Source: CAIXSC01 sp046349855
GTDB taxonomy: Bacteria; Planctomycetota; Planctomycetia; Pirellulales; Pirellulaceae
Direction of reading: 5' to 3'
NCBI GenBank assembly: GCA_046349855.1
Contig: JAXMBM010000012.1
Span: 1-64,000, forward strand
Length of the DNA stretch: 64,000 bases
In this document: positions 18,701 to 28,302 of the stretch, one piece after another
How positions within the stretch are numbered: position 1 is the stretch's first letter
How the letters are laid out: every line of letters begins with the position of its first letter
Notes under the pieces: generated by a model
The model's database searches: none
What the model saw: the letters and a program-made list of their open reading frames with translations, nothing else
Told to the model about the DNA's origin: nothing
Made by a program: the position numbers and the translations under genes

Positions 18701-19561
18701 ATGACTGCCCGTTCCTCGTTGTCGCTCACTCGTCGCCGATTTACCGCTCTGGCTGCCGCCGGCGCCGCGGGACTCGCCTGGTTCGATGTTCCGCGGGTGC
18801 TGGGAGCCGCGGCCGACGATCCGTTCGGTGGCTTCCCGGTGGGCGTGCAGAGTTACAGTTTTCGCAATTTCAACCTGGTCGAAGCGGTCCGGCACATTCA
18901 GGGGCTGGGGGTGCACTACACCGAGTTCTTCAGCAAGCATCTGGCGCTGGATGCGAGCGATTCCCAGATCCAGGAGACGCTCAAGCTGCTGGCGGACGCC
19001 GGCATCCGGCTGGTGGCCCACGGGGTGAATGGCTTTTCGAAGAACCACGAGCAGAACCGCAAGGTCTTCGAATTCGCCAAGCGGGCCGGGATCCGCAACC
19101 TGACCGCCGACCCGCAACCCGACTCGTTCGAGAGCCTCGAGAAGCTGGTGGCCGAATTCAACATCCGGATCGCCATCCACAACCACGGTCCGGGGCACCG
19201 CTACGACAAGCTCGAGCAGGTGGCCAAGGCGGTGGCCAACCGCCACCCGTTGATCGGGGTCTGCGTCGACACGGGGCATGTCATCCGCACGAAGGAAGAT
19301 CCGGTGAAGTGGATCCGTGAGCTCGGCCCGCGTGTCTTCGCCGCGCATCTCAAGGACGACATCAAGCAGGATGGCGGTTCGCACAACGTCGTCCTCGGCA
19401 AGGGCCATCTCGATGTGGTGGGTGCCTTCCAGGCCTTGAAACAGATCAAGTTCCCGGCCGACGGCGATCTGGCACTGGAATACGAATCCAACCCGGCGAA
19501 TCCGGTCGAGGACATGAAGCAGTGCCTGGTCGTCGCCCGCGAGGCGATCGCCAAGGTCTGA
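18701..19561 (+). CDS. Sugar phosphate isomerase/epimerase family protein, Tat-exported
   Basis: 286 residues. The leader SLTRRRFTALAAAGAAGLAW is a twin-arginine signal and decides the start. The body is an AP-endonuclease-2/xylose-isomerase-like TIM barrel with FPVGVQSYSFRNFNL, a metal-ligand-like Glu in VHYTEFFSKH, RIAIHNHGPGHRY, CVDTGHVIRTKEDP and FAAHLKDDI, and a final LALEYESNP. The His/Asp/Glu set is that of the metal-binding epimerase family. It comes 117 bp before a sugar ABC importer on the same strand, so a role in processing the imported sugar or cyclitol is likely but not proven. Confidence 0.82.
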   Translation: MTARSSLSLTRRRFTALAAAGAAGLAWFDVPRVLGAAADDPFGGFPVGVQSYSFRNFNLVEAVRHIQGLGVHYTEFFSKHLALDASDSQIQETLKLLADAGIRLVAHGVNGFSKNHEQNRKVFEFAKRAGIRNLTADPQPDSFESLEKLVAEFNIRIAIHNHGPGHRYDKLEQVAKAVANRHPLIGVCVDTGHVIRTKEDPVKWIRELGPRVFAAHLKDDIKQDGGSHNVVLGKGHLDVVGAFQALKQIKFPADGDLALEYESNPANPVEDMKQCLVVAREAIAKV

Positions 19562-19678
19562 CGACGGAGCGAACTTTGGCCTTGTTGCTGAAGTTTGACC
19601 GGTGATTTAGGATCTGAAGGCTGGTTCGCGTCGCTCGCTGTCGTCCTCCCTCCGTCTGTCCCTTACGAGGTTGCGCCC

Positions 19679-20836
19679 GTGGTCTCGTCCCGTCGTTCGT
19701 GGTTGGTCGGATCGGCCTGGTGGTCGACGTTCCTGATCGCGGCAGTCCTCACCGGCTGCGCTGGCTCCGACAGCGGTCCACCGGCCGGCACGTCGGCGGG
19801 GGGGAGTTCGCCTGCCACCGGAGGCGCGTCGCCAGCGGGCTCGGGGCGAGCGGCGGGCGAACCCGCGAAGACGGCGCCGGGCGGGAGCGGCAAGCGGCCG
19901 CGCGTCGCCTACGTCACCAATGGTGTGGCGTCGTTCTGGACGATTGCTCAGAAGGGGGCTGAGGCGGCCGCCAAAGACTTTGACTGCGACGTCGAGGTCA
20001 AGATGCCGACAGCGGACAGCGCGGTGGCCAACCAGAAGCGGATCCTGGAAGAGCTGCTCAGCGCCGGCACCGACGGCATCGCGGTCAGCCCGATCGATCC
20101 CGACAACCAGACCGAGATCCTCAACACGGTGGCCGAGGCGACTCCGCTGCTCACGCACGACGCCGACGCGCCGGCGAGCAAGCGGCTGGCGTACATCGGG
20201 ATGGACAACTATCGAGCCGGGCGGATGTGCGGCCAACTGGTTAAGGAGGCACTGCCGGACGGTGGTTCGATCATGATCTTCGTGGGGCGGCTCGAGCAGC
20301 TCAACGCACGTCTCCGCCGCCAGGGGCTGATCGACGAACTGCTGGATCGTTCCGAGGACAACACGCGGTACGACAAGCCGGGCGAGGTGATCAAGGGAGA
20401 GAAGTACACGATTCTCGATACGCGTACCGACAACTTTGATTTCGCGGCGGCCAAGGCGTTGCCCGAGGACGCGATTGCCAAGCATCCGGATCTGAGCTGC
20501 ATGATCGGGCTGTTCGCCTACAACCCCCCCTACATCCTCGAAGCGCTCGCCCAAGCCAACAAGCTCGGCAAGATCAAGGTGGTGGCGTTCGACGAGGACG
20601 ACAAGACACTGCAGGCCATTCAAGATGGGCACTGCTACGGCACGGTGGTGCAGAACCCCTACCAGTACGGCTACGAGTCGGTGCGAATCCTGCAGGCTCT
20701 GGCGCGCGGCGACCGATCGGTTCTCCCGGAAGGTGGCTTCCTGAACATCGATGCCCGCAAGATCAAGCAGGATAACGTCAAGGAGTTCTGGGACGAACTC
20801 AAACGACTGACGCAACCCGCCCAGTCGCGGTCCTGA
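19679..20836 (+). CDS. Sugar ABC transporter substrate-binding lipoprotein (RbsB/Peripla_BP_4 type)
   Basis: 385 residues. A lipoprotein signal ends in AVLTGCAG, followed by a Gly/Ser-rich linker. The two-lobe periplasmic binding domain starts at RVAYVTNGVASFWTIAQKGAE. It contains NQKRILEELLSAGTDGIAVSPID, the hinge strand KRLAYIGMDNYRAGRMCGQ and IKVVAFDEDDKTLQAIQDG, all typical of pentose/hexose-binding proteins. The GTG at 19679 was chosen: it has GAGG 8 nt upstream and gives a clean lipoprotein leader. A TTG at 19595 is a weaker option. The sugar cannot be read from the sequence. Confidence 0.88.
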   Translation: MVSSRRSWLVGSAWWSTFLIAAVLTGCAGSDSGPPAGTSAGGSSPATGGASPAGSGRAAGEPAKTAPGGSGKRPRVAYVTNGVASFWTIAQKGAEAAAKDFDCDVEVKMPTADSAVANQKRILEELLSAGTDGIAVSPIDPDNQTEILNTVAEATPLLTHDADAPASKRLAYIGMDNYRAGRMCGQLVKEALPDGGSIMIFVGRLEQLNARLRRQGLIDELLDRSEDNTRYDKPGEVIKGEKYTILDTRTDNFDFAAAKALPEDAIAKHPDLSCMIGLFAYNPPYILEALAQANKLGKIKVVAFDEDDKTLQAIQDGHCYGTVVQNPYQYGYESVRILQALARGDRSVLPEGGFLNIDARKIKQDNVKEFWDELKRLTQPAQSRS

Positions 20837-20928
20837 CGTCAGCGGCGGACCCGCGCGTCTGGCCTCCCTTCGCGGCAGGCCACGCGACGTTCGCCCACCG
20901 CTCCCTTTGCTCCCGCGTGTCTGCCGCC

Positions 20929-22440
20929 ATGCCTCCACCGCTGCTGGAAGTTCGCGAGGTCACCAAGCGATTTCCCGGAGTGGTGGCGATCGATCGCGTG
21001 AGCCTGTCGCTGTCGCCGGGCGAAGTCGTCGCCATCCTGGGAGAGAACGGGGCCGGCAAGAGCACGCTCATGAAAGTGCTGGCCGGCGTGCAGCAGCCGG
21101 ACAGCGGCACGGTGCTGGTCGACGGCCAGCCCACGACGATCGATTCGGTCCGCACCGCGATTCGGCTGGGCATCGCGCTGATCCACCAGGAACTGAATCT
21201 GGCCGACAATCTCGATGTCGGCGCCAACGTGTTCCTCGGCCGCGAACCGCTGCGCGGCGGACTCATCGATCGCCGGCGGATCGACTCGGAGGCGCGGCAG
21301 TACCTGGAGCGCGTGGGATTGGATGTGTCGCCGCGCACGTTGACCGCCGACCTGGCCATTGGCCAGCAGCAACTGGTCGAAATCGCCAAGGCGCTGTCCG
21401 CCAACGCTCGGGTGCTGATCATGGACGAGCCCACGTCGAGCTTGTCGTCGCACGAGGCGGCTCGGCTGTTCGAGGTGGTCAAGGATCTGCGTTCCCGCGG
21501 CGTCTGCATCGTGTACATCTCACACCGGTTGGGCGAGGTGCAGGAGTTGGCCGACCGGGTGGTCGTGCTGCGGGACGGGCGGAACGCCGGGGATCTCCGC
21601 CGGGAGCAGATCACGCACGACGCGATGGTCAAGTTGATGGTGGGGCGCGAGCTGTCGCAGTTCTATGCCCATCAGCCTCATCCGCCGGGAGACCCCGTGC
21701 TGGAAGTCGACGGATTGCGGACCGAGGCCTGGCCAGACAAGCCGTTGAGTTTTCAGGTGCGGGCGGGAGAGATCGTGGGGGTGGCGGGGCTGGTCGGAGC
21801 GGGCCGCACGGAAATGCTCCGCGCCCTGTTCGGTGTCGATCGCCGCGCGGGCGGGACCATTCGCGTCGCCGGTCAGCCGCTGGCGCTGGCTTCCCCGTAC
21901 GACGCCATTCGTGCCGGCATCGCGCTCGTGCCGGAGGATCGCAAGCAGCAGGGACTCGTGCTGGACATGGCGGTGCGCGAGAACATTTCGCTCGCCGGCC
22001 TGCAGCGACACCGCCACGCCGGCGGCCTGCTCAATTTTTCGGTGGAGCGGCGGGCGGCGGCCCACATGATCGAGAAACTGAAGATCAAGACACCGCACGA
22101 CCAGCAGATCGTCCAGTACCTTTCGGGTGGCAATCAGCAGAAGGTCGTCCTGGGCAAATGGCTGGCGCTCGAACCGCGCGTCCTGTTGCTCGACGAGCCC
22201 ACGCGGGGCATCGACATCGGCGCCAAGCAGGACATTTACGCCCTGATGGAGGAATTGGCCCGCCGCCAGGTCGCCGTGCTGTTTGTATCCAGCGAGATGG
22301 AGGAAGTGCTGGGAATGTCCGACCGGACGCTCGTCATGCATGAAGGGCGGATCACAGGCGAATTGCGGCGCGACGAGCTGAGCGAAGAGGCCGTCATGCA
22401 CCTGGCGACGGGCAACACGACGAAGGTCACGCACTCATGA
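20929..22440 (+). CDS. Sugar ABC transporter ATP-binding protein (RbsA type, two nucleotide-binding domains)
   Basis: 503 residues with tandem ABC domains. The first half has Walker A GENGAGKST near 39, a signature region LAIGQQQLVEIAKAL, and Walker B VLIMDEPTSSL. The second half has the degenerate Walker A GLVGAGRTEM, the signature LSGGNQQKVVLGKWL and VLLLDEPTRGIDIG. This is the RbsA/MglA/XylG arrangement. The ATG at 20929 was taken; a GTG four codons upstream (20917) is equally possible. It overlaps the permease start by 4 bp (ATGA). Confidence 0.93.
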   Translation: MPPPLLEVREVTKRFPGVVAIDRVSLSLSPGEVVAILGENGAGKSTLMKVLAGVQQPDSGTVLVDGQPTTIDSVRTAIRLGIALIHQELNLADNLDVGANVFLGREPLRGGLIDRRRIDSEARQYLERVGLDVSPRTLTADLAIGQQQLVEIAKALSANARVLIMDEPTSSLSSHEAARLFEVVKDLRSRGVCIVYISHRLGEVQELADRVVVLRDGRNAGDLRREQITHDAMVKLMVGRELSQFYAHQPHPPGDPVLEVDGLRTEAWPDKPLSFQVRAGEIVGVAGLVGAGRTEMLRALFGVDRRAGGTIRVAGQPLALASPYDAIRAGIALVPEDRKQQGLVLDMAVRENISLAGLQRHRHAGGLLNFSVERRAAAHMIEKLKIKTPHDQQIVQYLSGGNQQKVVLGKWLALEPRVLLLDEPTRGIDIGAKQDIYALMEELARRQVAVLFVSSEMEEVLGMSDRTLVMHEGRITGELRRDELSEEAVMHLATGNTTKVTHS

Positions 22441-24227
22441 AAAAAATCTCCGGCATCCTCCTGCTCCTGGTCTACGTCTGCGTCGCCACCACGCTGCTCA
22501 ACGATCGTTTCGTCGGCGCGTACAACATGCAGAACATCACGCGCTGGAGCTCGCTGTTCGGCATCCTCGGCATCGGCGTGGCCTTCGTGATCATCACGGG
22601 CGGTATCGACCTGTCGATCGGTTCGGTCGTCGGTCTGGTCGGCTGCCTGCTCCCCATGCTGCTGCTGGGGACGCAGTCCTGGCCGCCCGGCACGGTCGTT
22701 GCCTGGACCGGCATCGGCCTGGGTGGCGAAATGCTGCTGGCAGGCGGTGGCTGGGCCTGGGCCCGCTGGCGTGGCGGAGGTGGAGGTGGAGGAGGCGGTG
22801 CGCGCTCGCTGACGGGCCCGTTGAGCTTATGCGGGCTGGGAATCGCCAGTCTGCTCGCCGGAGCACTGGCCTACTCGCGCGATCTGCCGGCCTGGTTGGC
22901 CATCGCCTGTGTCCTCGGCTGGGTCCTCGCGATTTCGCTCCACCTGGGCCTGGTCCACGGTCTGCTGGTCACCCAGGTCCGACTGCAGCCGTTCGTCGTG
23001 ACCCTCTGCGGACTGCTGATCTATCGTGGTCTGGGCCGCTGGATCACCGACGATCAGACCCAGGGCTTCGGCACGGCCTACGACGAATCGCTGCGACTGA
23101 TCGCGACCGGCAAGCCGTGCAGCGTGGCCCTGATCGTGGCGCTGGCCGGCGTTCTGACGGCGCTGGTCAGTGCCTGGCGACTGTGGCGCGACCGGCCGAG
23201 TGGCGAGGCGCAGGCGGCCCGCGGACTGGGCTGGCTCGGCATCGTCGCGGGGCTGGTCGTGGCCCTGCTGGGCGGCGTGCGGTTCCTACCGCCGAACGTG
23301 CTGGGGAGCCTGTCGCCCAGCGCGGCACCGGGTTACCTGGCCGGACTCCTGGGCTGGCTTGTCATCCCCTGTGCCGTATGGCTGCTGTATACCGCCTTCC
23401 GCCAGCGGGAGGCGGGTCGACCGCCCGTGATTCCGTTGGTGGCATTCGTTGGATCGGCCCTGTTCCTGGCTGCCACCTGGTGGATGATCGGTCACGGGGA
23501 CGAATGGTTCCCGGGGGGCCGAGTGTGGGCACCGCGCTGGCGGATGGCACTCGTCTTCTCCTCCCTGGGCGCCTGCATGGGGGCGATCGCCTGGTTCGGT
23601 CGCGCGGCACTCCGCGGCAGTCCCGCCGTCCAGGTACCCCTGGTCGCCACCGGCCTGACCGCCATCGCCTGGTTAATCAGTCGCCGCATGTCGTCCGGCT
23701 CGCTGGCCGACATCCTGCTGGGAGAAATGCTGATCCCCGCGCCGTTCTTTGTGCTGCTGGTCTTCGCGGCCCTGGCGGGCGTGTTTCTCAACTACACGAT
23801 CTACGGCCGCTATCTGTTGGCGCTCGGTCGCAATGAACAGGCCGCGCGGTTCAGCGGCATCAAGACCAGCCGCCTGGTCGTGCTCTCCTACGTGATCTGC
23901 GGCGGCGCCGCGGGCATCGGCGGCATCCTCTTTGCCCTCGACGGCAACTCCGTCCAGCCGTCGGGCCACGGCAATCTGTTCGAGCTGTACGCCATCGCCG
24001 CCGCCGTGCTGGGCGGCTGCAGTCTCCGCGGTGGCGAAGGTTCCATTCTGGGGGTCATCATTGGCGCCACGGTGATGCGCGTGCTCTACAATTCGATCAA
24101 CATCCTGGGGGTCAAGTCCCAGCTGGAGTACACAATCATCGGCTTCGTCATTCTCGCCGGCGTCATCGTCGACGAAACGGTCAAGCGCATGACCGCCCGC
24201 CGCCGGGCACAGGAGGCCAAGGGCTAA
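22437..24227 (+). CDS. Sugar ABC transporter permease (RbsC type) with about 200 extra residues
   Basis: 596 residues against about 320 for ordinary RbsC. The N-terminal motif IGVAFVIITGGIDLSIGSVVGLVG and the C-terminal block YLLALGRNEQAARFSGIK ... ELYAIAAAVLGGCSLRGGEGS are those of the family. One insertion after residue about 85 holds a poly-glycine stretch (eight Gly) and two hydrophobic segments. A second between about 220 and 430 holds five or more extra hydrophobic segments. The frame stays open throughout, and the insertions are membrane-like, so they are probably real parts of the protein. It completes the importer with the two genes before it. Confidence 0.85.
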   Translation: MKKISGILLLLVYVCVATTLLNDRFVGAYNMQNITRWSSLFGILGIGVAFVIITGGIDLSIGSVVGLVGCLLPMLLLGTQSWPPGTVVAWTGIGLGGEMLLAGGGWAWARWRGGGGGGGGGARSLTGPLSLCGLGIASLLAGALAYSRDLPAWLAIACVLGWVLAISLHLGLVHGLLVTQVRLQPFVVTLCGLLIYRGLGRWITDDQTQGFGTAYDESLRLIATGKPCSVALIVALAGVLTALVSAWRLWRDRPSGEAQAARGLGWLGIVAGLVVALLGGVRFLPPNVLGSLSPSAAPGYLAGLLGWLVIPCAVWLLYTAFRQREAGRPPVIPLVAFVGSALFLAATWWMIGHGDEWFPGGRVWAPRWRMALVFSSLGACMGAIAWFGRAALRGSPAVQVPLVATGLTAIAWLISRRMSSGSLADILLGEMLIPAPFFVLLVFAALAGVFLNYTIYGRYLLALGRNEQAARFSGIKTSRLVVLSYVICGGAAGIGGILFALDGNSVQPSGHGNLFELYAIAAAVLGGCSLRGGEGSILGVIIGATVMRVLYNSINILGVKSQLEYTIIGFVILAGVIVDETVKRMTARRRAQEAKG

Positions 24228-24301
24228 GCTCGGCGACCGGCGGACGCGCGCTCGGCCGGGAGAAGGCCACACCGCAGTTCGACCTTGAGGGAGAGTCAGC
24301 G

Positions 24302-27300
24302 ATGAGCGGTCGAGGAGGCTGGTGCGTACAGCGTGGTGGTCGCGTCGCCGCGTCCCGGTGCTGGATCTCCCTGCTGAGACCGCTGGTGGCGCTGGCGATC
24401 CTGAGTGTCGGAGCAGCGCTGTCCGCCGCCGATCCGGCGCCGCTCGACCTGGTGCTCCGCGGGGGTCAGGTCCACGACGGAGCGGGTGGCGAGCCGCGGG
24501 TGGCGGATGTGGGATTTCGCCAGGGGAAGATTGCCGACGTCGGAGATCTGGCGGCGGTGCCGGCCGACGTGGTGGTCGACTGCCGCGGGCTGGTGGTGGC
24601 GCCGGGTTTCATCGACCTGCACACGCACAGTGATTCGGCGATCGTGGCGCCGGCGACCCGCGCCAACGTGAATTATCTGCTGCAAGGGTGCACCACGATC
24701 GTTACAGGCAACTGTGGGTCGGGTCCGGTCGATGTTGGCAGTTATCTCGACAAGGTCGACCAGTTCGGCGCGGGGACGCACGTGGCGCATCTGCTGCCGC
24801 AGGGAAGTCTCCGCGATCAAGTGATGGGCAAGGAGCGCCGCGCCCCGACACCCGCGGAACTCGAAAAGATGTGTTCCCTGGCCGACAAAGCCATGCGCGA
24901 CGGCGCGTTCGGCATGTCGACGGGACTCATTTATGTCCCCGGGATGTTCGCCGAGACTCCCGAGCTGGTGGAAATCGCCAAGGTCGTCGGGCGGAACGGC
25001 GGCTTCTATGCGAGTCACATTCGCGGCGAGGGCTCGGGCCTGTTGGACGCCGTGTCCGAAGCGCTCGACATCGGTCGCCAGGGCGAACTGCCGGTCCACA
25101 TTTCGCATTTCAAGGCCGCGGGGCGGGACGCCTGGGGCAGCCTCCGCGTGGCCGCGGAGAAAATCGCCCAGGCGCGCCGCGACGGACAGTCGGTCACCGC
25201 TGATCAGTACCCTTACATCGCCTCCAGCACATCGCTCGAAGCGACTCTCCTGCCGAGTTGGGCGCGGGAGGGTGGCCGCCAAGAACTCACTCGGCGCCTG
25301 GCCGATCCCGCGACGGCTGAAAAGATCCGCGCGGCGGTGGAAGACAAGCTCCGCTCGGCGTCACGCATTCAGCTGGCTTCCTACCGCCCGCGGCGCGACT
25401 GGGTGGGCCGGTCGCTGGAAGACATCGCCCGGCAGGAGAACCGGCCGGCCGCCGAAATCGTGCTGGAAATCGAACGCCACGGTGGCGCCGGCGTCGTCAA
25501 CTTCAGCATGCAGGAAGAGGACGTACGCCTGGCGATGAGTTTCCCCTGGGTCGCGACCGCCAGCGATGGCGGGGCCAAGATCCCGACCGCCGACCAGCCA
25601 CATCCGCGGTCGTTCGGCACGTTCCCCCGCAAGGTCGGTCGCTACGCCGTCGCGGAGCAGGTCCTCTCCCTCGCCCAGGCCATCCGCAGCGCCTCGGGGC
25701 TGCCCGCCGATATCCTGGGACTGACCGAACGCGGATACCTCCGCCCCGGGCAGGCGGCCGATGTCGTGGTGTTCGATCCGGCGACCTTCCGCGATCAGGC
25801 CACGTTCGAGCAACCCTACCGATTGCCCACGGGAACCCGCTACGTCTATGTGGCCGGCGTCCCTGCCGTGCACGACGGTCAACCCACCGGCGCACTGGCT
25901 GGACGGGCGCTGAGGAAGACTCCCCGGACCAGGCCGGCCGCAGCCCCTCCGGCCGGCCCCGCGCCGAGCGCCCCGGCTCCGGCGGCGGCCGCCCGGCAAC
26001 TGACGGAACATCTGCTCACGCATCGCGGTCGCGTCCCGCCGTTTTCGCTGGACTTCGCCGCCTACCAGGGTGATCGCAACTCGCTGCCGATCGGCGTCTT
26101 CGACTCGGGAATCGGCGGGCTGGCGGTCCTGGAGAATCTGCTGACGCTCGATCGCCACGACAACACATCGGGACGCCCCGGCGCCGACGGGATTCCCGAT
26201 CTGGCGGGCGAGAAGTTCATCTACCTGGGTGACCAGGCCAACATGCCCTACGGCAATTATTCTTCCGCGGGCCGCGAGGATTTGTTGCGCGAGCTGATCC
26301 TCAAGGACGCCATCTTCCTGCTCGGCAACCGCTACTGGCCCGCGCCAACCGCGCCGGCGCCAGCGTTCGACAAACCGCCCGTCAAGGCGGTGGTCATCGC
26401 CTGCAACACGGCGACCGCGTACGGGCTGGCCGATCTGCGAGCGGCCCTGGAGCGCTGGCAGCTGCCGGTGCCCGTGATCGGCGTGGTCGAGGCCGGCGCC
26501 GATTCGGTCGTGCAGCAGCTGCCGGCGGACGGCGTGGCGGACGCGGTGGCCGTGCTGGCCACCGTCGGTACGTGCGGGAGCGAAGCGTACCCGCGAGCGA
26601 TCGCGCGCGCCGCCGGCCAGGCCGGGCGTCGTCTGCCGCTCGTGTGGCAGCAGGGAAGTGTGGGGCTCGCCGGTGCGATCGAAGGCAACCCGGCCTTTGT
26701 GCCCAGCGGTGACCCGGCGAACCGCGACTATCTCGGCCCGGCGGTCAACAATCGCGCCGCCGCCATCGATCCCGCGCTGGTGGATGTCTACGCCTTCGAT
26801 CCCGCGGGACTGGCCGGCGATCCGGGCCGCCCCGCCACCTGGCAACTCACCTCGGTGGACAACTACGTACGGTACGATGTCACGACGCTGGTCGAGCAGT
26901 ACCGCCAGTCCGGTGGCGCGCGACCCATTCGCCAGGTCGTGCTCGGCTGCACTCACTACCCCTACGAAGCCGCCCGCATCTCCGCCACTCTGCAGCGACT
27001 CCGCGACTATCGTGACTCGGCCGGCCGGCAACCGTACCGCGCGCTCCTGGCCGACTCGATCGAGTTGATCGATCCGGGAGTGCTCACGGCCACCCAGCTC
27101 TATCTGCGCCTGCGGCGCGACCGCCTGCTCGTCCCCGACTCGGCCGCCCGCCATCCGTCCGTGCAGCGCCTCTACCTGTCGGTCCCCGCACCGGTCGGCG
27201 AAGGGACCGCGGGACCACCGGCCGCAGCGCTGGCGGCCGACGGTGCCTTCACCACGCAGTACAAGTACGGGCGAACCGCCGGCCGGTTCGCTGTGGAAGA

Positions 27301-27397
27301 CGCGCGTGTCGTCCCGCTGGACGCCACGCTGCTGCCGGCGTCCGCGCGCCAGTTGCTGGAGCGGCACTGCCCGCGCGTCTGGCAGTCGCTGCCCTGA
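24302..27397 (+). CDS. Exported D-aminoacylase / glutamate-racemase-like fusion
   Basis: 1031 residues. A signal peptide (LVALAILSVGAALSA) comes first. Residues about 45-530 form an N-acyl-D-amino-acid deacylase: HTHSDSAI near 107, the metal-ligand Cys in QGCTTIVTGNCG, His in YASHIRGEG and ISHFKAAG, and Asp in ATASDGGAK near 419. A Pro/Ala linker (about 540-570) leads to a MurI-like domain: GVFDSGIGG near 598, YLGDQANMPYGNYS, the first catalytic Cys in IACNTAT near 700, and the second in LGCTHYPYEA near 882. Extra loops make this half about 400 residues instead of 270. All key residues of both families appear present. It could free a D-amino acid and then racemise it outside the cytoplasm. 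GAGGGAG lies 5 nt before the ATG. Confidence 0.88.
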   Translation: MSGRGGWCVQRGGRVAASRCWISLLRPLVALAILSVGAALSAADPAPLDLVLRGGQVHDGAGGEPRVADVGFRQGKIADVGDLAAVPADVVVDCRGLVVAPGFIDLHTHSDSAIVAPATRANVNYLLQGCTTIVTGNCGSGPVDVGSYLDKVDQFGAGTHVAHLLPQGSLRDQVMGKERRAPTPAELEKMCSLADKAMRDGAFGMSTGLIYVPGMFAETPELVEIAKVVGRNGGFYASHIRGEGSGLLDAVSEALDIGRQGELPVHISHFKAAGRDAWGSLRVAAEKIAQARRDGQSVTADQYPYIASSTSLEATLLPSWAREGGRQELTRRLADPATAEKIRAAVEDKLRSASRIQLASYRPRRDWVGRSLEDIARQENRPAAEIVLEIERHGGAGVVNFSMQEEDVRLAMSFPWVATASDGGAKIPTADQPHPRSFGTFPRKVGRYAVAEQVLSLAQAIRSASGLPADILGLTERGYLRPGQAADVVVFDPATFRDQATFEQPYRLPTGTRYVYVAGVPAVHDGQPTGALAGRALRKTPRTRPAAAPPAGPAPSAPAPAAAARQLTEHLLTHRGRVPPFSLDFAAYQGDRNSLPIGVFDSGIGGLAVLENLLTLDRHDNTSGRPGADGIPDLAGEKFIYLGDQANMPYGNYSSAGREDLLRELILKDAIFLLGNRYWPAPTAPAPAFDKPPVKAVVIACNTATAYGLADLRAALERWQLPVPVIGVVEAGADSVVQQLPADGVADAVAVLATVGTCGSEAYPRAIARAAGQAGRRLPLVWQQGSVGLAGAIEGNPAFVPSGDPANRDYLGPAVNNRAAAIDPALVDVYAFDPAGLAGDPGRPATWQLTSVDNYVRYDVTTLVEQYRQSGGARPIRQVVLGCTHYPYEAARISATLQRLRDYRDSAGRQPYRALLADSIELIDPGVLTATQLYLRLRRDRLLVPDSAARHPSVQRLYLSVPAPVGEGTAGPPAAALAADGAFTTQYKYGRTAGRFAVEDARVVPLDATLLPASARQLLERHCPRVWQSLP

Positions 27398-27408
27398 GGA
27401 GCCCACCG

Positions 27409-28302
27409 ATGTCGCGACGTGCTGCTCGCCGCTGGTTTCTCCGCGGGTCTGCGGGAGCCGGTCTGGCCCTGGCTCTCCCGCCGCAGCTCGGCGCCGCTCC
27501 CCCCGCGCCGCTCGACCTGCTCGTGATCACCGACACTCATCTGGGATACCGCGATCAGGAGCACGCGCGTCGCCAGTGGGAGCTGACGGCCGGAGAGCTG
27601 GCTCGAGCGGCGGGCCGCCTGATCGTGCACCTGGGGGACGTGGTGGACGGCGGTCGCGAAGCTCAGTATGCCGTGTACCGCGAGATCCGCGACCGGATCG
27701 GCAAGCCGGTGCACGAGATTCCCGGCAATCATGACCCGCCCGAGTTGTTTGCCCGGCACCTCCGCGCGGCACTCGACACGGTCGTCGACGTCGACTGGCT
27801 GCGACTGATCCTGCTGCAGAACAGTCGTCCTGATTCTCATGCCGGATTCCTCACCCCCGCACAGCTCGATTGGCTCGATCAGCGCTGCGCGGAAGCCGCC
27901 CGCGAGCAGCGGCTGGTGATCGTGGGCATGCACGTACCCGCCCACACCAATGCGCATCCGGATCGGGGCTGGTACGTCCAGCCGCGCGACGGCCAGACGG
28001 CACTGTACGAACTTCTCGCCCGCCACCGCCCCCGGATCCTGGCGCTGTTCCATGGACACTTCCATAACGGGCTCCGCGGCTGGGACGATCACCCTCCGTG
28101 CCACGAAATCTGCTTTCCGTCGGCGCTCTACAACCAGGATCGCAAACTGCAGGCCCAGGGGGCGAACGGCTACAATGCTCCCGAGTTCCGCCCGGGTTAC
28201 ACCCGCGTGCGACTGTCACCCGAGCGTCTCGAACTGGTGTACCAGCCCGTGGGAGTCGAGCAGGGATGGCGACAGGAACTGGCGCGTCCAGGGAATGAGT
28301 GA
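27409..28302 (+). CDS. Tat-exported metallophosphoesterase
   Basis: 297 residues. RRAARRWFLRGSAGAGLALALP is a twin-arginine leader. The calcineurin-like metal-binding set is complete: DTHLG, GDVVDGG, GNHDPP, GMHVPAHT, and GHFHNG in the C-terminal half. It is a secreted phosphoesterase of the Icc/3',5'-cNMP-like branch; the substrate is unknown. The gene starts 11 bp after the D-aminoacylase fusion and ends in a TGATG overlap with the cytochrome gene. The three are therefore probably one transcript. Confidence 0.88.
   Translation: MSRRAARRWFLRGSAGAGLALALPPQLGAAPPAPLDLLVITDTHLGYRDQEHARRQWELTAGELARAAGRLIVHLGDVVDGGREAQYAVYREIRDRIGKPVHEIPGNHDPPELFARHLRAALDTVVDVDWLRLILLQNSRPDSHAGFLTPAQLDWLDQRCAEAAREQRLVIVGMHVPAHTNAHPDRGWYVQPRDGQTALYELLARHRPRILALFHGHFHNGLRGWDDHPPCHEICFPSALYNQDRKLQAQGANGYNAPEFRPGYTRVRLSPERLELVYQPVGVEQGWRQELARPGNE

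Noticed and set aside
22775..22800. Assembly or sequencing error at the GGA/GGT-rich poly-glycine stretch of the permease
   Set aside because: The frame stays open through both sides of it and the surrounding sequence continues as membrane-like protein; an error cannot be shown.
25361..27406. 681-codon minus-strand frame opposite the D-aminoacylase fusion
   Set aside because: The opposite strand encodes all the deacylase and racemase motifs; this frame is composition only.
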